Translations under genes and position numbers: made by a program
Source of the DNA: Chara braunii
Lineage: Eukaryota > Streptophyta > Charophyceae > Charales > Characeae
Length of the DNA stretch: 62,674 nucleotides
Assembly: GCA_003427395.1 (NCBI GenBank)
Contig: BFEA01000374.1
Location: 645,816 to 708,489 of the forward strand
Reading direction: 5' to 3'
Shown here: piece after piece, positions 43,048-52,225 of the stretch
How the letters are laid out: the number at the start of each line of letters is the position of its first letter
Numbering within the stretch: the first letter of the stretch is position 1
Notes under the pieces: model-generated
Told to the model about the DNA's origin: nothing
What the model saw: the letters and a program-made list of their open reading frames with translations, nothing else
Databases searched by the model: none

Positions 43048-43350
43048 CGAAGTGTTGCAAGTTCGTCGCACCGCTGTTGCAAGCTTACCGTTGTGCCAAG
43101 CTCGTCACTCACCGCCGTTGCAAGCTTGCTGCTGTGCCAGCATAGCCACGCGCCACCACGCTCGCCTTGCTGTAGCTGTTGCTGCTGCTCGCCCTAACGC
43201 TTGCATAGCGCACCTCCTTGCTCGCTCGCTACCGCTAGAGTGCCGAATGGCAGTGGAGCAACCCAACCCCCGCGCCAGTCCAAGCTTCGAAGAATTGAAG
43301 TTCAACTTCGAAATTTTGGCACCCGTCTTCTACAGGTTGGGCGGGCTCAT

Positions 43351-43536
43351 TCCACTACTTACCAAATGTGTGAAATGGGAATGAATAATGTGTTACTTCA
43401 TGGGAAGATTCATAGCCTTTTTTTTTTTGTCTTTTGTGCATGTACATGCACAAAAGACCAAAAAAAAAAAACTGTGAATCTTCCCATGAAGTAACGCAAG
43501 ATTCATTCCCATTGTACACATTTGGTGAGTAGTGGA
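43351..43536. repeat. 186-bp near-perfect palindrome (foldback)
   Basis: Two 93-bp arms are centred exactly between 43443 and 43444, in TGCATGTACATGCA. Outer ends are TCCACTACTTACCAAATG and CATTTGGTGAGTAGTGGA. The arms differ at only a few positions plus a T/A-tract length. No spacer. A transcript would fold into one long hairpin. It may be a foldback MITE nested in the hAT-like element. Confidence 0.9.
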
Positions 43537-44005
43537 CTGATGCCCGTTGGTCTGCGGCTTTGCACCTCCCACTACAGGTGAAAAGGAGCAACAGTAGGAA
43601 AACAAAACGCGGGGGCCTATTTCTTACTAATAGGACCCCAATACCTGCCATATTGTCGGTGAAAAGGGCCCACCCTAAATTAATATTGCGGCCTGGCCCT
43701 AATACTACCTGCTACCTATAAGGCTAGTACCTATACTAGTTTTATGGCCTACAAGCTTCGGGTCACCCGGGCCAAACCTCCACCCAGCCGTACCCTCCCA
43801 GGGAATCGAGACTACCACCCCGCCCAGCCATGCCCCTCTAAAACTTTCCCACCCTGCCCAATTCCACCCACCATATTCTCACAAATATTCACACCCAGCC
43901 AAACCAATGCATATCCTTCGGAGGCATACCCGCACCCCATCCAAAACTGCCGGTTACGGCTGGGTACGGTCGGGTCCGATCACGGCCACCCGTTGGCGAC
44001 CTCTG

Positions 44006-44935
44006 GTGCAGGGCTGCAAAGTCTTCAACAAAATCGATCTGAAATCCGGGTATCATCAGATTGCAATGGTTGAGGAGGATGTTTGTAAGACAACCTTCAA
44101 AACCCGTTATGTCACCTATGAGTTTCTGATCATGCCCTTTGGATTGTGCAATGCACCAGGGACCTTCCAAACAAAAATGAACAAAATTTTCAAACCATTT
44201 CTTGATCGTTTTGTGGTGGTCTATTTGAATGATATTTTGGTATTCAGCAAGAATGTTGTTGACCACGAGGATCATCTAAGAAAAATTCTTCTGGTGCTTC
44301 TTTTCTTTCGTATTTGGGACATGTGATTTCAGCAGATGGTATTTCCCCAGAAGCCTCCAAAGTGGTTGTTGTTAGTGATTGGCCACAGCCACAAACTGTT
44401 AGGGACATCAGGTCTTTCATGGGTCTGGCCTCTTAGTTCATCAGGAACTTCTCTACAGTGGCCACTCCCTTGACTAACCTATTGGCCAAGGATGTCCCTT
44501 TCAGATGGACACCCACATGCCAATTGGCTCTCCCTAGATTGAAGAAAGACTTGACCCAAGCACCTGTGTTGAGGCTTCCTGACCCTACCTTGCCATTTGT
44601 GTTGACCACAGATGCAAGTCAGTATGGTGTAGGGGATGTCCTTCAACAAGATGATGGGTCTGGCCTCATGCCTGTGGAGTTCATGAGTAAGAAAATCAAG
44701 GCACAGAAAGTTCAGGCATCTACTTATGAGAAATAATTGTTTGCCCTTGTGTGTGCCCTCAAACAATGGAAGCACTTCTTACTGGGAAGACACTTCAAGA
44801 TCTACTATGACCATTCGACCTTGCAGTGGATGAAGACCCAGGGGGAGTTGAATGATAAGTTGGCGAGGTATATTTAGTTCATTGATTTCTTTGACTTTGA
44901 ACTGGAATACAAAAACGGATGCTATAACAGAGTAG
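44006..44935 (+). pseudogene. Reverse transcriptase palm/thumb and RNase H (plus-strand gypsy element)
   Basis: From GCKVFNKIDLKSGYHQIA (first catalytic Asp) through YEFLIMPFGLCNAPGTFQ and DRFVVVYLNDILVFSKN. The catalytic box reads YLND instead of YLDD. A frameshift near 44290 and a stop near 44435 follow. Frame 44458-44736 covers the RNase H start (LRLPDPTLPFVLTTDASQYGVGDVLQQDDGSGLMPVEFMSKK) and breaks at TAA in EKxLFAL. The remainder (LKQWKHFLLGRHFKIYYDHSTLQWMKTQGEL) is readable to about 44930, where the next LTR element starts. Loss of the second catalytic Asp plus stops mark a dead gene. Confidence 0.85.
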
Positions 44936-46231
44936 TGTTACGATCCTGGTCATTTCCCAAGTGCAAATTCACAATGAAAGACAATGCCACCCAATTGCGA
45001 AAGAAATGAAAGCACTTTCAAAGAGAGAAAGATTAGAGGAGAGAGAAAGGAGAAGAAGAAGAAGAAAAAGAAGAAGAAGATGTACACCAACAAGACCAAT
45101 GACAATTCCCCCTTCTCTCTCCACCTTCCTCCTCCTTCACTTCGCCAATCTTATTCTTCTCTCAATAATAATAATTACAATGAATGGACGAACCAGAATC
45201 AATATCCGAAGTTCCCTCTTACTGCTGACTCAACTCAACAACAACAACAACAACAACAACAACAACGTCCACCATAGCTATGGCTTCCCTCCTTCAGCCT
45301 CCTCTCTCATGCATAGGCCTTGGCGGACTAATGAAGCAGCTATGGTGTTGCGCTGATGTCCAAAGGACAACCCAGAGCAGCTATGGTGCTGCGCTGATGT
45401 CCAAAGGACAACCCAAAGCAGCTATGGAGCTGCGCTGATGTCCAAAGGACAACCCAGAGCAGCTATATCGCTGCTGGCTGTCCGCCATGCCTGAATCTGC
45501 CTCGAGCTTCCTTGGTGCACCGCTACCCCCACTGGGGCCTTCCGGATGCAGCGCCCAACAAGGTGTTGAAGACGGTGTCCACCATAGTCAGGTAGGTGTC
45601 TCGCCACTCTCCTACCTCACCCCCTTCTTCCTCCTCCTCAAGCTGGACTGCTCGCCATAGCCAGGCTGAGCTCCAGCGGCCCCTCACCTCCGAGCAGCGC
45701 TGTACCGGCAAGCGCTGCGCTCCAGCAGCATGTCGCCAATCCTTGCATACCGCAAATGAGGAGGAGCTACTTGCTCCTCCGTAAGATATAGCGGCCTACT
45801 GGCCTCCTGGGCGGTGACTTCCTAGGCCGAGCGGCCTCCCAACAACCGGTACCTCCTCCCTTTCGGAGGGAAACATCATTGCAGGCTCTGCTAACTTCCG
45901 GACAAGCCCTAGACCCGGGCTACTTGGACTGGTATCGGCCTACCTCTATCCTACCGCTACTGGGCCTCTAAAAATGCGAACTTTTTGTCTTCTTCTGCTC
46001 GGCCTCCAGTACTCGACACTCCTACCACTACTCGAGTGGTACCGGCCTACCTGCTACTCGAGTGTTTTTCCCCTGCTCTAAGTGTCGCGGGCCTACCCCC
46101 GCTACTTGAGTGTCTACCCCCCTGCAACCCTCAAAGTCACGACCACAGGTAAGTACCGGCCCTGCGGGGCCTTGCAACCAACAGGTACCCTTGCGGGTCA
46201 CACACACACTCAACCGACAAGCACTCAGACA
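44936..46231 (-). repeat. 3' LTR (left), truncated
   Basis: Matches 52226-53545 nearly base for base, then stops abruptly at 46231, where RT sequence begins. It contains a GAA run (about 45050-45079), a CAA run (45235-45266) and three to four tandem units of about 41 bp with TGTCC-AAA-GGACA hairpins (45340-45470). Peptides readable here are artefacts of an LTR present twice. Confidence 0.9.
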
Positions 46232-47270
46232 ATTTGCAGGTCCTCAAGGAGGCGCAGTTGCACCTCAACTTAGAGAAATCTGAGTTTGGAAGGGACAACG
46301 TCATCTATCTTGGGCACTGGTTGTCTGCAAACGACCTTGAGCCGGAGGCAACAAAGGTTGAGGTCATCCGAAAGTGGCCTCAACCAGCGAACGTACGCGA
46401 ACTGCATTCTTTTCTTGGTTTAGCCTCATACTACCAGAAGTTTGTGCCCAAATTTTTGTCATTGCTCACCCACTCTCAAGGCTAACCAATAAGAATGTTG
46501 CCTATGCGTGGTGTGAGAAGTGTGAGATTGCGTTCCAAGCCTTGAAAGAGCCATTGGTGAGTCATCCTGTGCTCCGCATTGCGGATCCCAACCTCACATT
46601 CGTAGTCACTACGGACGCAAGTCAGTTTATGATTGGTGCAGTGCTACAACAAAATGATGGTGATGGCCTGCGTCCGCTCGAGTATTACAGCAAACGCATG
46701 CCCAGCCACAAGGTAGCTACGTCCACGCATATGCGTGAGCTCTACGCCTTGCGCGAGGCGCTCGCACATTGGAAGCACTACCTCTTGGGTTGTCACTTCA
46801 AGGTCTACTCAGATCATCAGACCTTGCAGTGGATTCAGATACAAACTGATCTCTCTCCTACACTGACCCGCTGGTTGCATGACATTGATGTCTATAGCTT
46901 TGGGTTGAAACACAAGAAAGGTTGTTATAAGCTGGGTTGCTGATACGTTGTCCCGCCATCCTGAATTCTTGACTTGCCTTGTGGGTTCGTATGACCTCCG
47001 AAGGAAACTGAAGGAGGATCTGGTCGAACTCACCGCCAAGGATCCGGACCTTAGTCCCATCCTTGAGCAGCTCAAGGCTGACCCTAACAGTCAGCCTGAT
47101 TTTCATGAATGCGAGGGTCGTGTGTTCCGCCGATATGGGAAATTTGATCGTTTGTGTGTACCCAACCATGTGCCTCTCCGAACTCATTTCTTGGATTTGG
47201 CACATGGTCGGAGTGGACATTTCGGCTTTAAGAAGACTTATGGAAGTCTTCTGCAGCAGTTTGATTGACT
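46232..47270 (+). pseudogene. RT thumb, RNase H and integrase zinc-finger region (inverted pol)
   Basis: Starts abruptly inside RT with VLKEAQLHLNLEKSEFGRDNVIYLGHWLSAN and FLGLASYYQKFVPKF, then a frameshift near 46450. RNase H follows in frame 46374-46943: VVTTDASQFMIGAVLQQNDGDGL, the MRELYAL glutamate and YSDHQTLQW. After another break at 46940, frame 46948-47268 carries ADTLSRHPEFLTC-type text and RLCVPNHVPLRTHFLDLAHGRSGHFGFKKTYGSLLQQF (the two zinc-finger histidines). It ends in a TGA at 47268 that lies in frame with the next entry. The RT fingers and palm are missing. Confidence 0.85.
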
Positions 47271-47274
47271 AGGA

Positions 47275-48463
47275 ATGAAAGGATCTGCTCAGAAATTTAT
47301 TGCTGAATGCCAGGTATGTCAAAGAACCAAGGTCCACAGGCATAAGCCTTATGGCCTGCTGAGACCCCTCCCCATTCCTAATGGACCCGGTGAGTCGATT
47401 TCCATCGACTTCACGGACATGGGAAAGGTGAGTGAGGCAGGAAATTCACAAGTCATGGTCATCGTGGACCGTTTCTCCAAATTTATGAACTTGATTCCTT
47501 TCCCTCCCCATGCCCCAACTGAACTTGTCATTGAAGAATTCAATCAGAAGTACATTCTGCAGTTTGGCACCCCGAAAACTATTGTGAGTGATCGGGACAC
47601 CAGCTTCATTAGCAAAGATTGGAAGGACTTCACCTCTCAAATCTATGACATTAAACTAAACAAGACTTCTGGTCGACACCCGGAAGCCAATGGATTGGCT
47701 GAGGAGATCAACCAGACTGTCATCCAACTACTTCGCGCATTGATTGTTCCAGATCAGAACACGTGGGACAAGGAGTTGCACAAAGTGAAGGGGCTGTATA
47801 ACAACTCCATTCACTTTGCAACTGGTGTGACACCAAACCAGTTGCAATACGGATGGTCGATGCATAATCCCCTCTCCTATCTGTTCCCCGAACGGTCACC
47901 TGGTCTGATGCCCGACATGCCTGGCTACAATGCCAAGTACGCACGCTTGCTAAAAATTGTTATTGCAGCCATGAACAAGCGCCAGCATGCCATGATCAAA
48001 CATGCTAACAAGTTGCGCAAAGAAGCAAAATTCAAGGTAGGGGATTACGTTTGGGTCCAAATGTCTGAGTTTTCTGATGAAGAGGGCGTATCACGAAAGC
48101 TTCTTCCATTGTACTATGGCCCTTGGCAGATTCTGAAGGTGATTGGGGATGATTTTGGTCCTTCATATGTGATTGACGTGCCTCCTCATTTGCGCACGTA
48201 TCCGGTCTTTCATGCGTCCAAACTGTTCCCACACATTGATGATGAGACTTTTCCCTTCCGAGATCCTATGATACCTCGCTCTATTGACGACGGCCATGAG
48301 ATAGACAGAATCGTTTCTCACGAGGAAAGAGGGAGGAACGGACTGTACAAGGTTCACTTCCTCTAGCACCCGTTGATTGAATTCTTCTGGATCGACCGAA
48401 AAGAGCTGCTAAAGAATGCTCCCCGTGTTGTGAACGTTTATGAACGACAGATCGTTGAGGAAC
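47275..48463 (+). CDS. Integrase with chromodomain (inverted pol)
   Basis: 363 codons to a TAG at 48364, with chromodomain remnants to about 48463. Zinc-finger cysteines ECQVCQRTK at residues 12-17; catalytic core with D near 45 (SIDFTDM), D near 105 (VSDRDTSF) and E near 143 (HPEANGLAEEINQ). The tail has FKVGDYVWVQMSEF (about 250-263), RKLLPLYYGPWQILKV and PPHLRTYPVFHASKL. The chromodomain starts at EIDRIVSHEE (about 341) and is cut by the stop inside VHFL. Text beyond (DRKELLKNAPRVVNVYE) shows the original end. HPEANG instead of HPQTDG is a lineage variant. Opposite in strand to the gag-protease next to it. Confidence 0.9.
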
Positions 48464-48469
48464 AGACTG

Positions 48470-48937
48470 CTAAGTTTGTTGCAAAAATGAGACTGATTTG
48501 CAGAATTTGTTTGCACTTAGAAGAGTCCCTGGCGACTCGCGCGTCTCATCCAATAGGACGGTACGCTCGTTCCCCTTGGCATCACGCACCACGAACTGAT
48601 TGTCTGCCCACGTGGTCCTTAGGCAATGGGCCTTTAACCAGCCCAAGCCAATGACCACGTCGAACGGACACTTGTCCATGACATAAAAGTTGAGCTCATG
48701 TGTGACAGTGCGGTCCTTGTCAAAGGTGACGCGCACACCTTTGACAACATGTGTGGAGAAGACAACCTCTTGGTTGCCCACCTGGGTCTGACAAGGGTTC
48801 TGCAGTTCCACTTGCTTCATTCCCAGGCCCGCCTTACGAATCCCGTTAGGAGAAAAGAAGTTAGTGGTTGAACCACTATCAATCAGCACGCGGATGTATC
48901 GACGGTTAATGAGCAGTTTAAAGAAGGTTAGCTCCAC
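48470..48937 (-). pseudogene. Aspartic protease (44936-53687 element)
   Basis: 155 codons: LTFFKLLINRRYIRVLIDSGSTTNFFSPNGIRKAGLGMKQVELQNPCQTQVGNQEVVFSTHVVKGVRVTF...MDKCPFDVVIGLGWLKAHCLRTTWADNQFVVRD. The active-site motif DSGST is intact near residue 18, and the end motif FDVVIGLGWL is present near residue 100. It processes the gag-pol polyprotein in the family. The sequence breaks at 48470 directly against the tail of the integrase on the other strand, so RT does not follow as it should. Confidence 0.85.
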
Positions 48938-49136
48938 ACTCCCTTGAACACGGCGTTGCTGCTTGAGTTGCAGCCAATGTTCCAGGTGAGCATGGAAGTT
49001 AACTTCCTTAGACTCCTCTCAAGGCTCAGTGTATAACACATGGACTGTAGCGGCCTTGGATTCAGCGTCCTTCCGGGCTTCAAAAGTAGGCTGTTGATCA
49101 GATTCAAGCTCATTGAAGGGGCCTGCAACTGATGGT

Positions 49137-49674
49137 TCAGCTTCCCTTGTTGTAGAGAGTGTTGATGACTCTTCTACGCCCTTTGCCTGTTTCCCTGAAG
49201 TCGATAACAGTCCTGTACAGCATGCCCAGGCTTTTGACAATGCAAGCATACGCGCAGTTTAGATCTTCTTTCCCATTCTTTCTGACTAATACGGAGGGTT
49301 TTCCAAGGCTTGGCAGATGCATCCTCCGGTTTCTCATGGATCTTCGCATTCTTGGCGAGGTGTACAACAGTTCCCCTACCCGAACCACGGTTAGGCCCCT
49401 TGTTTGAAGCAGTCTTTTTAAAAGCATTAAGTTTTTCATCTTCGTTTACAACAGACTCAATGGCTGATGTGGAACAACCCATATCGGTGTCTGGCTCTAG
49501 ATCGTCATCTAGAGACAGATCATCCGCGTAGGACTGATCTTCAACCTCCCGATGTTCATGCAGGGCAAGCTGGTTGCTGCTTCCATACTGCTTGCGTTGT
49601 GATTTTCCACCTGCAACGGGTGCCTTTTTACGCCTAGCGAGGTCCTTGGCCTCTAGGTTGACTAGATCCGTCAT
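49137..49674 (-). pseudogene. Gag C-terminal part with zinc knuckle (44936-53687 element)
   Basis: 166 codons. A lysine-rich start (DLARRKKAPVAGGKSQRKQYG), an acidic segment (YADDLSLDDDLEPDTDMG), a basic stretch (NKGPNRGSGRGTVVHLAKN), then a perfect knuckle LRVCLHCQKPGHAVQDCYRLQ (C-x2-C-x4-H-x4-C) near the end. It follows the capsid frame 50901-49681 after a frame break at 49680 and precedes the protease by about 200 bp of acidic linker text (EGAESKAATVHVLYTEP and similar). Confidence 0.8.
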
Positions 49675-49680
49675 GAGCTC

Positions 49681-50901
49681 TCACCAAGTAGTATGGTCTT
49701 TGAGTCCTAGCAGGGAGAGGTATTCTTTAGTGGCCACTCCCATGAATACATCCATACAAGACACGTCGGTCATTCCCAGGTCTGGAGTGGTGAGCAGACC
49801 AGTCAAGTGTTGTTCCAAAGCCTGCATGGAGGACCTCCATTTTTGGCCCTTGAGGGCCTCAAGCTTCACCCTAGCCTTGAGCGCAGCGTGCTTATCTTGG
49901 TATCGTGTGATGAGAAGGTCCTCAAGGGTGCGTACAAGGGTTACTTTCAGCCACTCAGTCAGGTCAATTCTTTCATAACCTGCAGCAACAGCTTGGAGCT
50001 CAATGTGATTCTGTATGGCGGCCTCAGTATTAGTGCCCATGATCATGCTTCGGTCTTCTTGCGGTGTTCGCATGACCTCGAAGTATGAGCGCATGGAACT
50101 AATCCAACAGGTGATATCCGATTTCCCGTCATACTTAGACAAGGTGGCCGCCCGCTTGTCCACTACGGAACCGTTGTACTGAACGTCAGTAAGGACTGTG
50201 GCGTTTTGGGCTGATGTCCCTGCATTTGGGACTATGACTAGTGCAAAACTGCCGGTGCTGCCGCTCGAGGAGCTGGCGCCGGTTCCTGCGCTCATCACAG
50301 ATCCACTTGCTCTTGCCATGAGGACCGTGTTAGATTGAGAGACTGGGAGTGCAGCAGGTCGAGGGTTAGGAGGACGAGGGGCAGACAATTGTGACTGTTT
50401 AAGGCTGAGTATCTCAGCCTGCAGCTCTTGGTTCCGCTGCTCCAGTGCTGTCACAAGGGACTCAAGGTCTTCCAGGGTCCGCAGTCGAACCAAGGCTGCT
50501 ACGGCAGCAACTAACCTTTCTTGGAACCGGTCGGCATTAGCTTCCGGGACCTGCAAGAGGGCCACCTGATCAGCAATGCTTGTGGCTCTAGCTGCTGCCT
50601 CTGCCTCTCTCTCCCTCTGTACGGCATCATCATAAAGCTTTTGAAAGAACGGTTTCTCGTTCTCGTCCGCTGCGTCCAGCATGGTCTGCCATTGGGCAGA
50701 TGTGATGTCCGCCATGCCGGAGGAAGGGGTGTCAGTAGATCTCTCAAGAGGGGTCCGCTCTCTCCTCACGTTTGGACGAACACTCCTCTTGCCCTTCCTC
50801 ACGCTCTCAAACAAAACACCTTCTCTCTCCCTTCTCTCTCTTCCCGCTGTCTGCGCACGTGTCGCAATACTGGACATAGATAGTTCAGATGAAAGAAACA
50901 A
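49681..50901 (-). CDS. Gag N-terminus and capsid (44936-53687 element)
   Basis: 406 codons from MFLSSELSMSSIATRAQ. An Arg-rich start is followed by a helical region (about 60-190, including KLYDDAVQREREAEAAARA, RFQERLVAAVAALVRLRTLEDLESLVTALEQRNQELQAEIL, a probable coiled coil) and a Ser/Gly linker. The capsid runs from about 255 (KRAATLSKYDGKSDITCWISSMRSYFEVMRTPQEDRSMIMGT...LKVTLVRTLEDLLITRYQDKHAALKARVKLEALKGQKWRSSMQALEQHLTGLLTTPDLGM). It resembles gag proteins of Chara braunii from memory. The ATG follows a 1.3-kb leader and PBS, which agrees with its place as the first gene of the element. Confidence 0.85.
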   Translation of the reverse strand: MFLSSELSMSSIATRAQTAGRERREREGVLFESVRKGKRSVRPNVRRERTPLERSTDTPSSGMADITSAQWQTMLDAADENEKPFFQKLYDDAVQREREAEAAARATSIADQVALLQVPEANADRFQERLVAAVAALVRLRTLEDLESLVTALEQRNQELQAEILSLKQSQLSAPRPPNPRPAALPVSQSNTVLMARASGSVMSAGTGASSSSGSTGSFALVIVPNAGTSAQNATVLTDVQYNGSVVDKRAATLSKYDGKSDITCWISSMRSYFEVMRTPQEDRSMIMGTNTEAAIQNHIELQAVAAGYERIDLTEWLKVTLVRTLEDLLITRYQDKHAALKARVKLEALKGQKWRSSMQALEQHLTGLLTTPDLGMTDVSCMDVFMGVATKEYLSLLGLKDHTTW

Positions 50902-52124
50902 TCAGCAAATCACACAGAGTAGAAGGTAGAACTCCTAGCCGGAGCGGCGATTCATTTGGACTTAGAGAATGGCACGCAGCAGAATAAACGAATAAATAAA
51001 ATTAAAAAAATAAAACAGAAGAGAGGACTGACTTATCGAACGGGCCTGATTAGATTAGCTGGAGATCCCCTCTTGTCTAACCTGACAAGGTACATGTACC
51101 ACAGTAAATCAGCCGAAGAGAACTAACTGTAGCAATGGAGATTTCGAGGGGTGCAGACGGTCGCCGAGCCAGACGCGGGGTAGTATGTGATAACATTCAG
51201 TAAGACCAGTCAAGATCCCCTTGAAAGGAATGCCCTTGCTAGCCGTATGTCCCCCAAGTTCAGCGCAGCAAAGAGATGCACAGGCGCCAACAGATTTAGG
51301 CCCGAAAGGTCCTGTCCTGTTGGGCCTGGTCCCACTGAGTCCCGGAGGTCCCAAGTAGGTCGTGGACCAGGACCAACGAGATAGGAGTACCAAGTCAGTC
51401 CCAAACTGCCCCTACCGTACTGAAAAGGAAAATACAACTTTTAGCAAGAACTTACCCCTACAACCATTCTGAAATGAAAAGATATTGCACCGTAGAAAGA
51501 TATGTCATTTAGAACAGATACATCATCCATCCATCCATCCATCAGGTGAGAAAGCAATCCACATGCTCACACACACAGCCAAGACCGCAGAGAAGAGGAA
51601 GAGAGCCCATCACACCCCAACAGGCCATGAAGCACCAAGCAACCTCCCACGGGCTAACCAGGTCACACGACACTTACCTGTGAGGCCCGGCCTCCAAAGA
51701 TGGATAACGACTCACCCCCCTCTCTCATAAGTCCTCCTGACCCCTAGCTATCACTACACAAAGTGTCCTAGCATGACTAAGAGGGCCTTCCTACACCCCT
51801 GTTGCAAAGTCGGATCCCTCGTCAATGTCTGAAGACCAAAGTAGCAACTTGCAGCAATTCGATGCAGATATGGCAGCCTCCGATCAAGTCTCCCTCTTGA
51901 GGGGAAGCCCAAAAGTCACTCAATGTCTTCTTGAAGTGCAAATTCCAGGTGCGAGTACCTCTCACTCTCTACTCCCTCTCGCTTACTCCAATCAGCCTCC
52001 TTTGTGTCTCGCCACCCCATCCAATCACTCAAACAACCTGGTCAGGTCCGATGTCGACCCTACATGACCTAACGTGGTGGGGGCAGTATCCACATACCTC
52101 ACTGCCCCACTTAACCCTAACTTC

Positions 52125-52175
52125 CTAACCCTAATCCAAGATTAGGTTAGCCTTAACCTAATTCGGAATTAGGTT
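52125..52175. repeat. Two adjacent hairpins near the PBS
   Basis: 52125-52150 pairs CTAACCCTAAT with ATTAGGTTAG (10 bp, one bulge). 52155-52175 is a 10-bp perfect stem AACCTAATTC/GAATTAGGTT with a single-base loop. They share the TAACCTAAT core. Flanking CCCTAAC/TTTAGGG text resembles plant telomere repeat, but only in single units. Confidence 0.7.
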
Positions 52176-52211
52176 TAGGGTGACTAACACCTCTCGCCAG
52201 CAAGTAAGTCC

Positions 52212-52224
52212 GCTCCGATACCAA
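52212..52224 (-). other. Primer-binding site (44936-53687 element)
   Basis: The minus strand reads TTGGTATCGGAGC, starting 1 bp after the LTR end ...CGTAACA. It fixes the orientation of this element as minus. Confidence 0.85.
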
Positions 52225-52225
52225 T

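Larger units (their letters stand above)
42315..44005. mobile_element. hAT-like non-autonomous DNA transposon inserted in RT
   Basis: Terminal inverted repeats CAGAGGTCGCCAA and TTGGCGACCTCTG (13 bp, perfect). Flanking 8-bp target copies CTGCAGGG (42307-42314) and GTGCAGGG (44006-44013) differ by one base. An 8-bp TSD and CAG-starting TIRs are hAT hallmarks. Removing it rejoins the RT. No transposase is seen. The interior holds CACCC-rich subterminal sequence, long CT runs, a tandem duplication and a 186-bp palindrome. Confidence 0.85.
50930..52225 (-). other. Leader of the 44936-53687 element
   Basis: Non-coding, about 1.3 kb between PBS and gag on the minus strand. It includes four ATCC repeats (51524-51543), a short internal repeat of GGTCC(C/T)-type motifs near 51330-51370, and the double hairpin at 52125-52175 close to the PBS. 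No ORF with family similarity. Confidence 0.55.

Noticed and set aside
42611-43384. Ser-Leu and Arg-Glu repeat ORFs
   Set aside because: Translation of CT/GA microsatellites in several frames on both strands.
45422-45784. Small ORFs present identically at 45422-45784 and 52736-53098
   Set aside because: They lie inside the two LTRs, overlap on opposite strands and are identical only because the LTRs are.
52111-52180. Interstitial telomere repeat
   Set aside because: Only single CCCTAA/TTTAGGG units, not a tandem run; the hairpin symmetry explains the sequence better.
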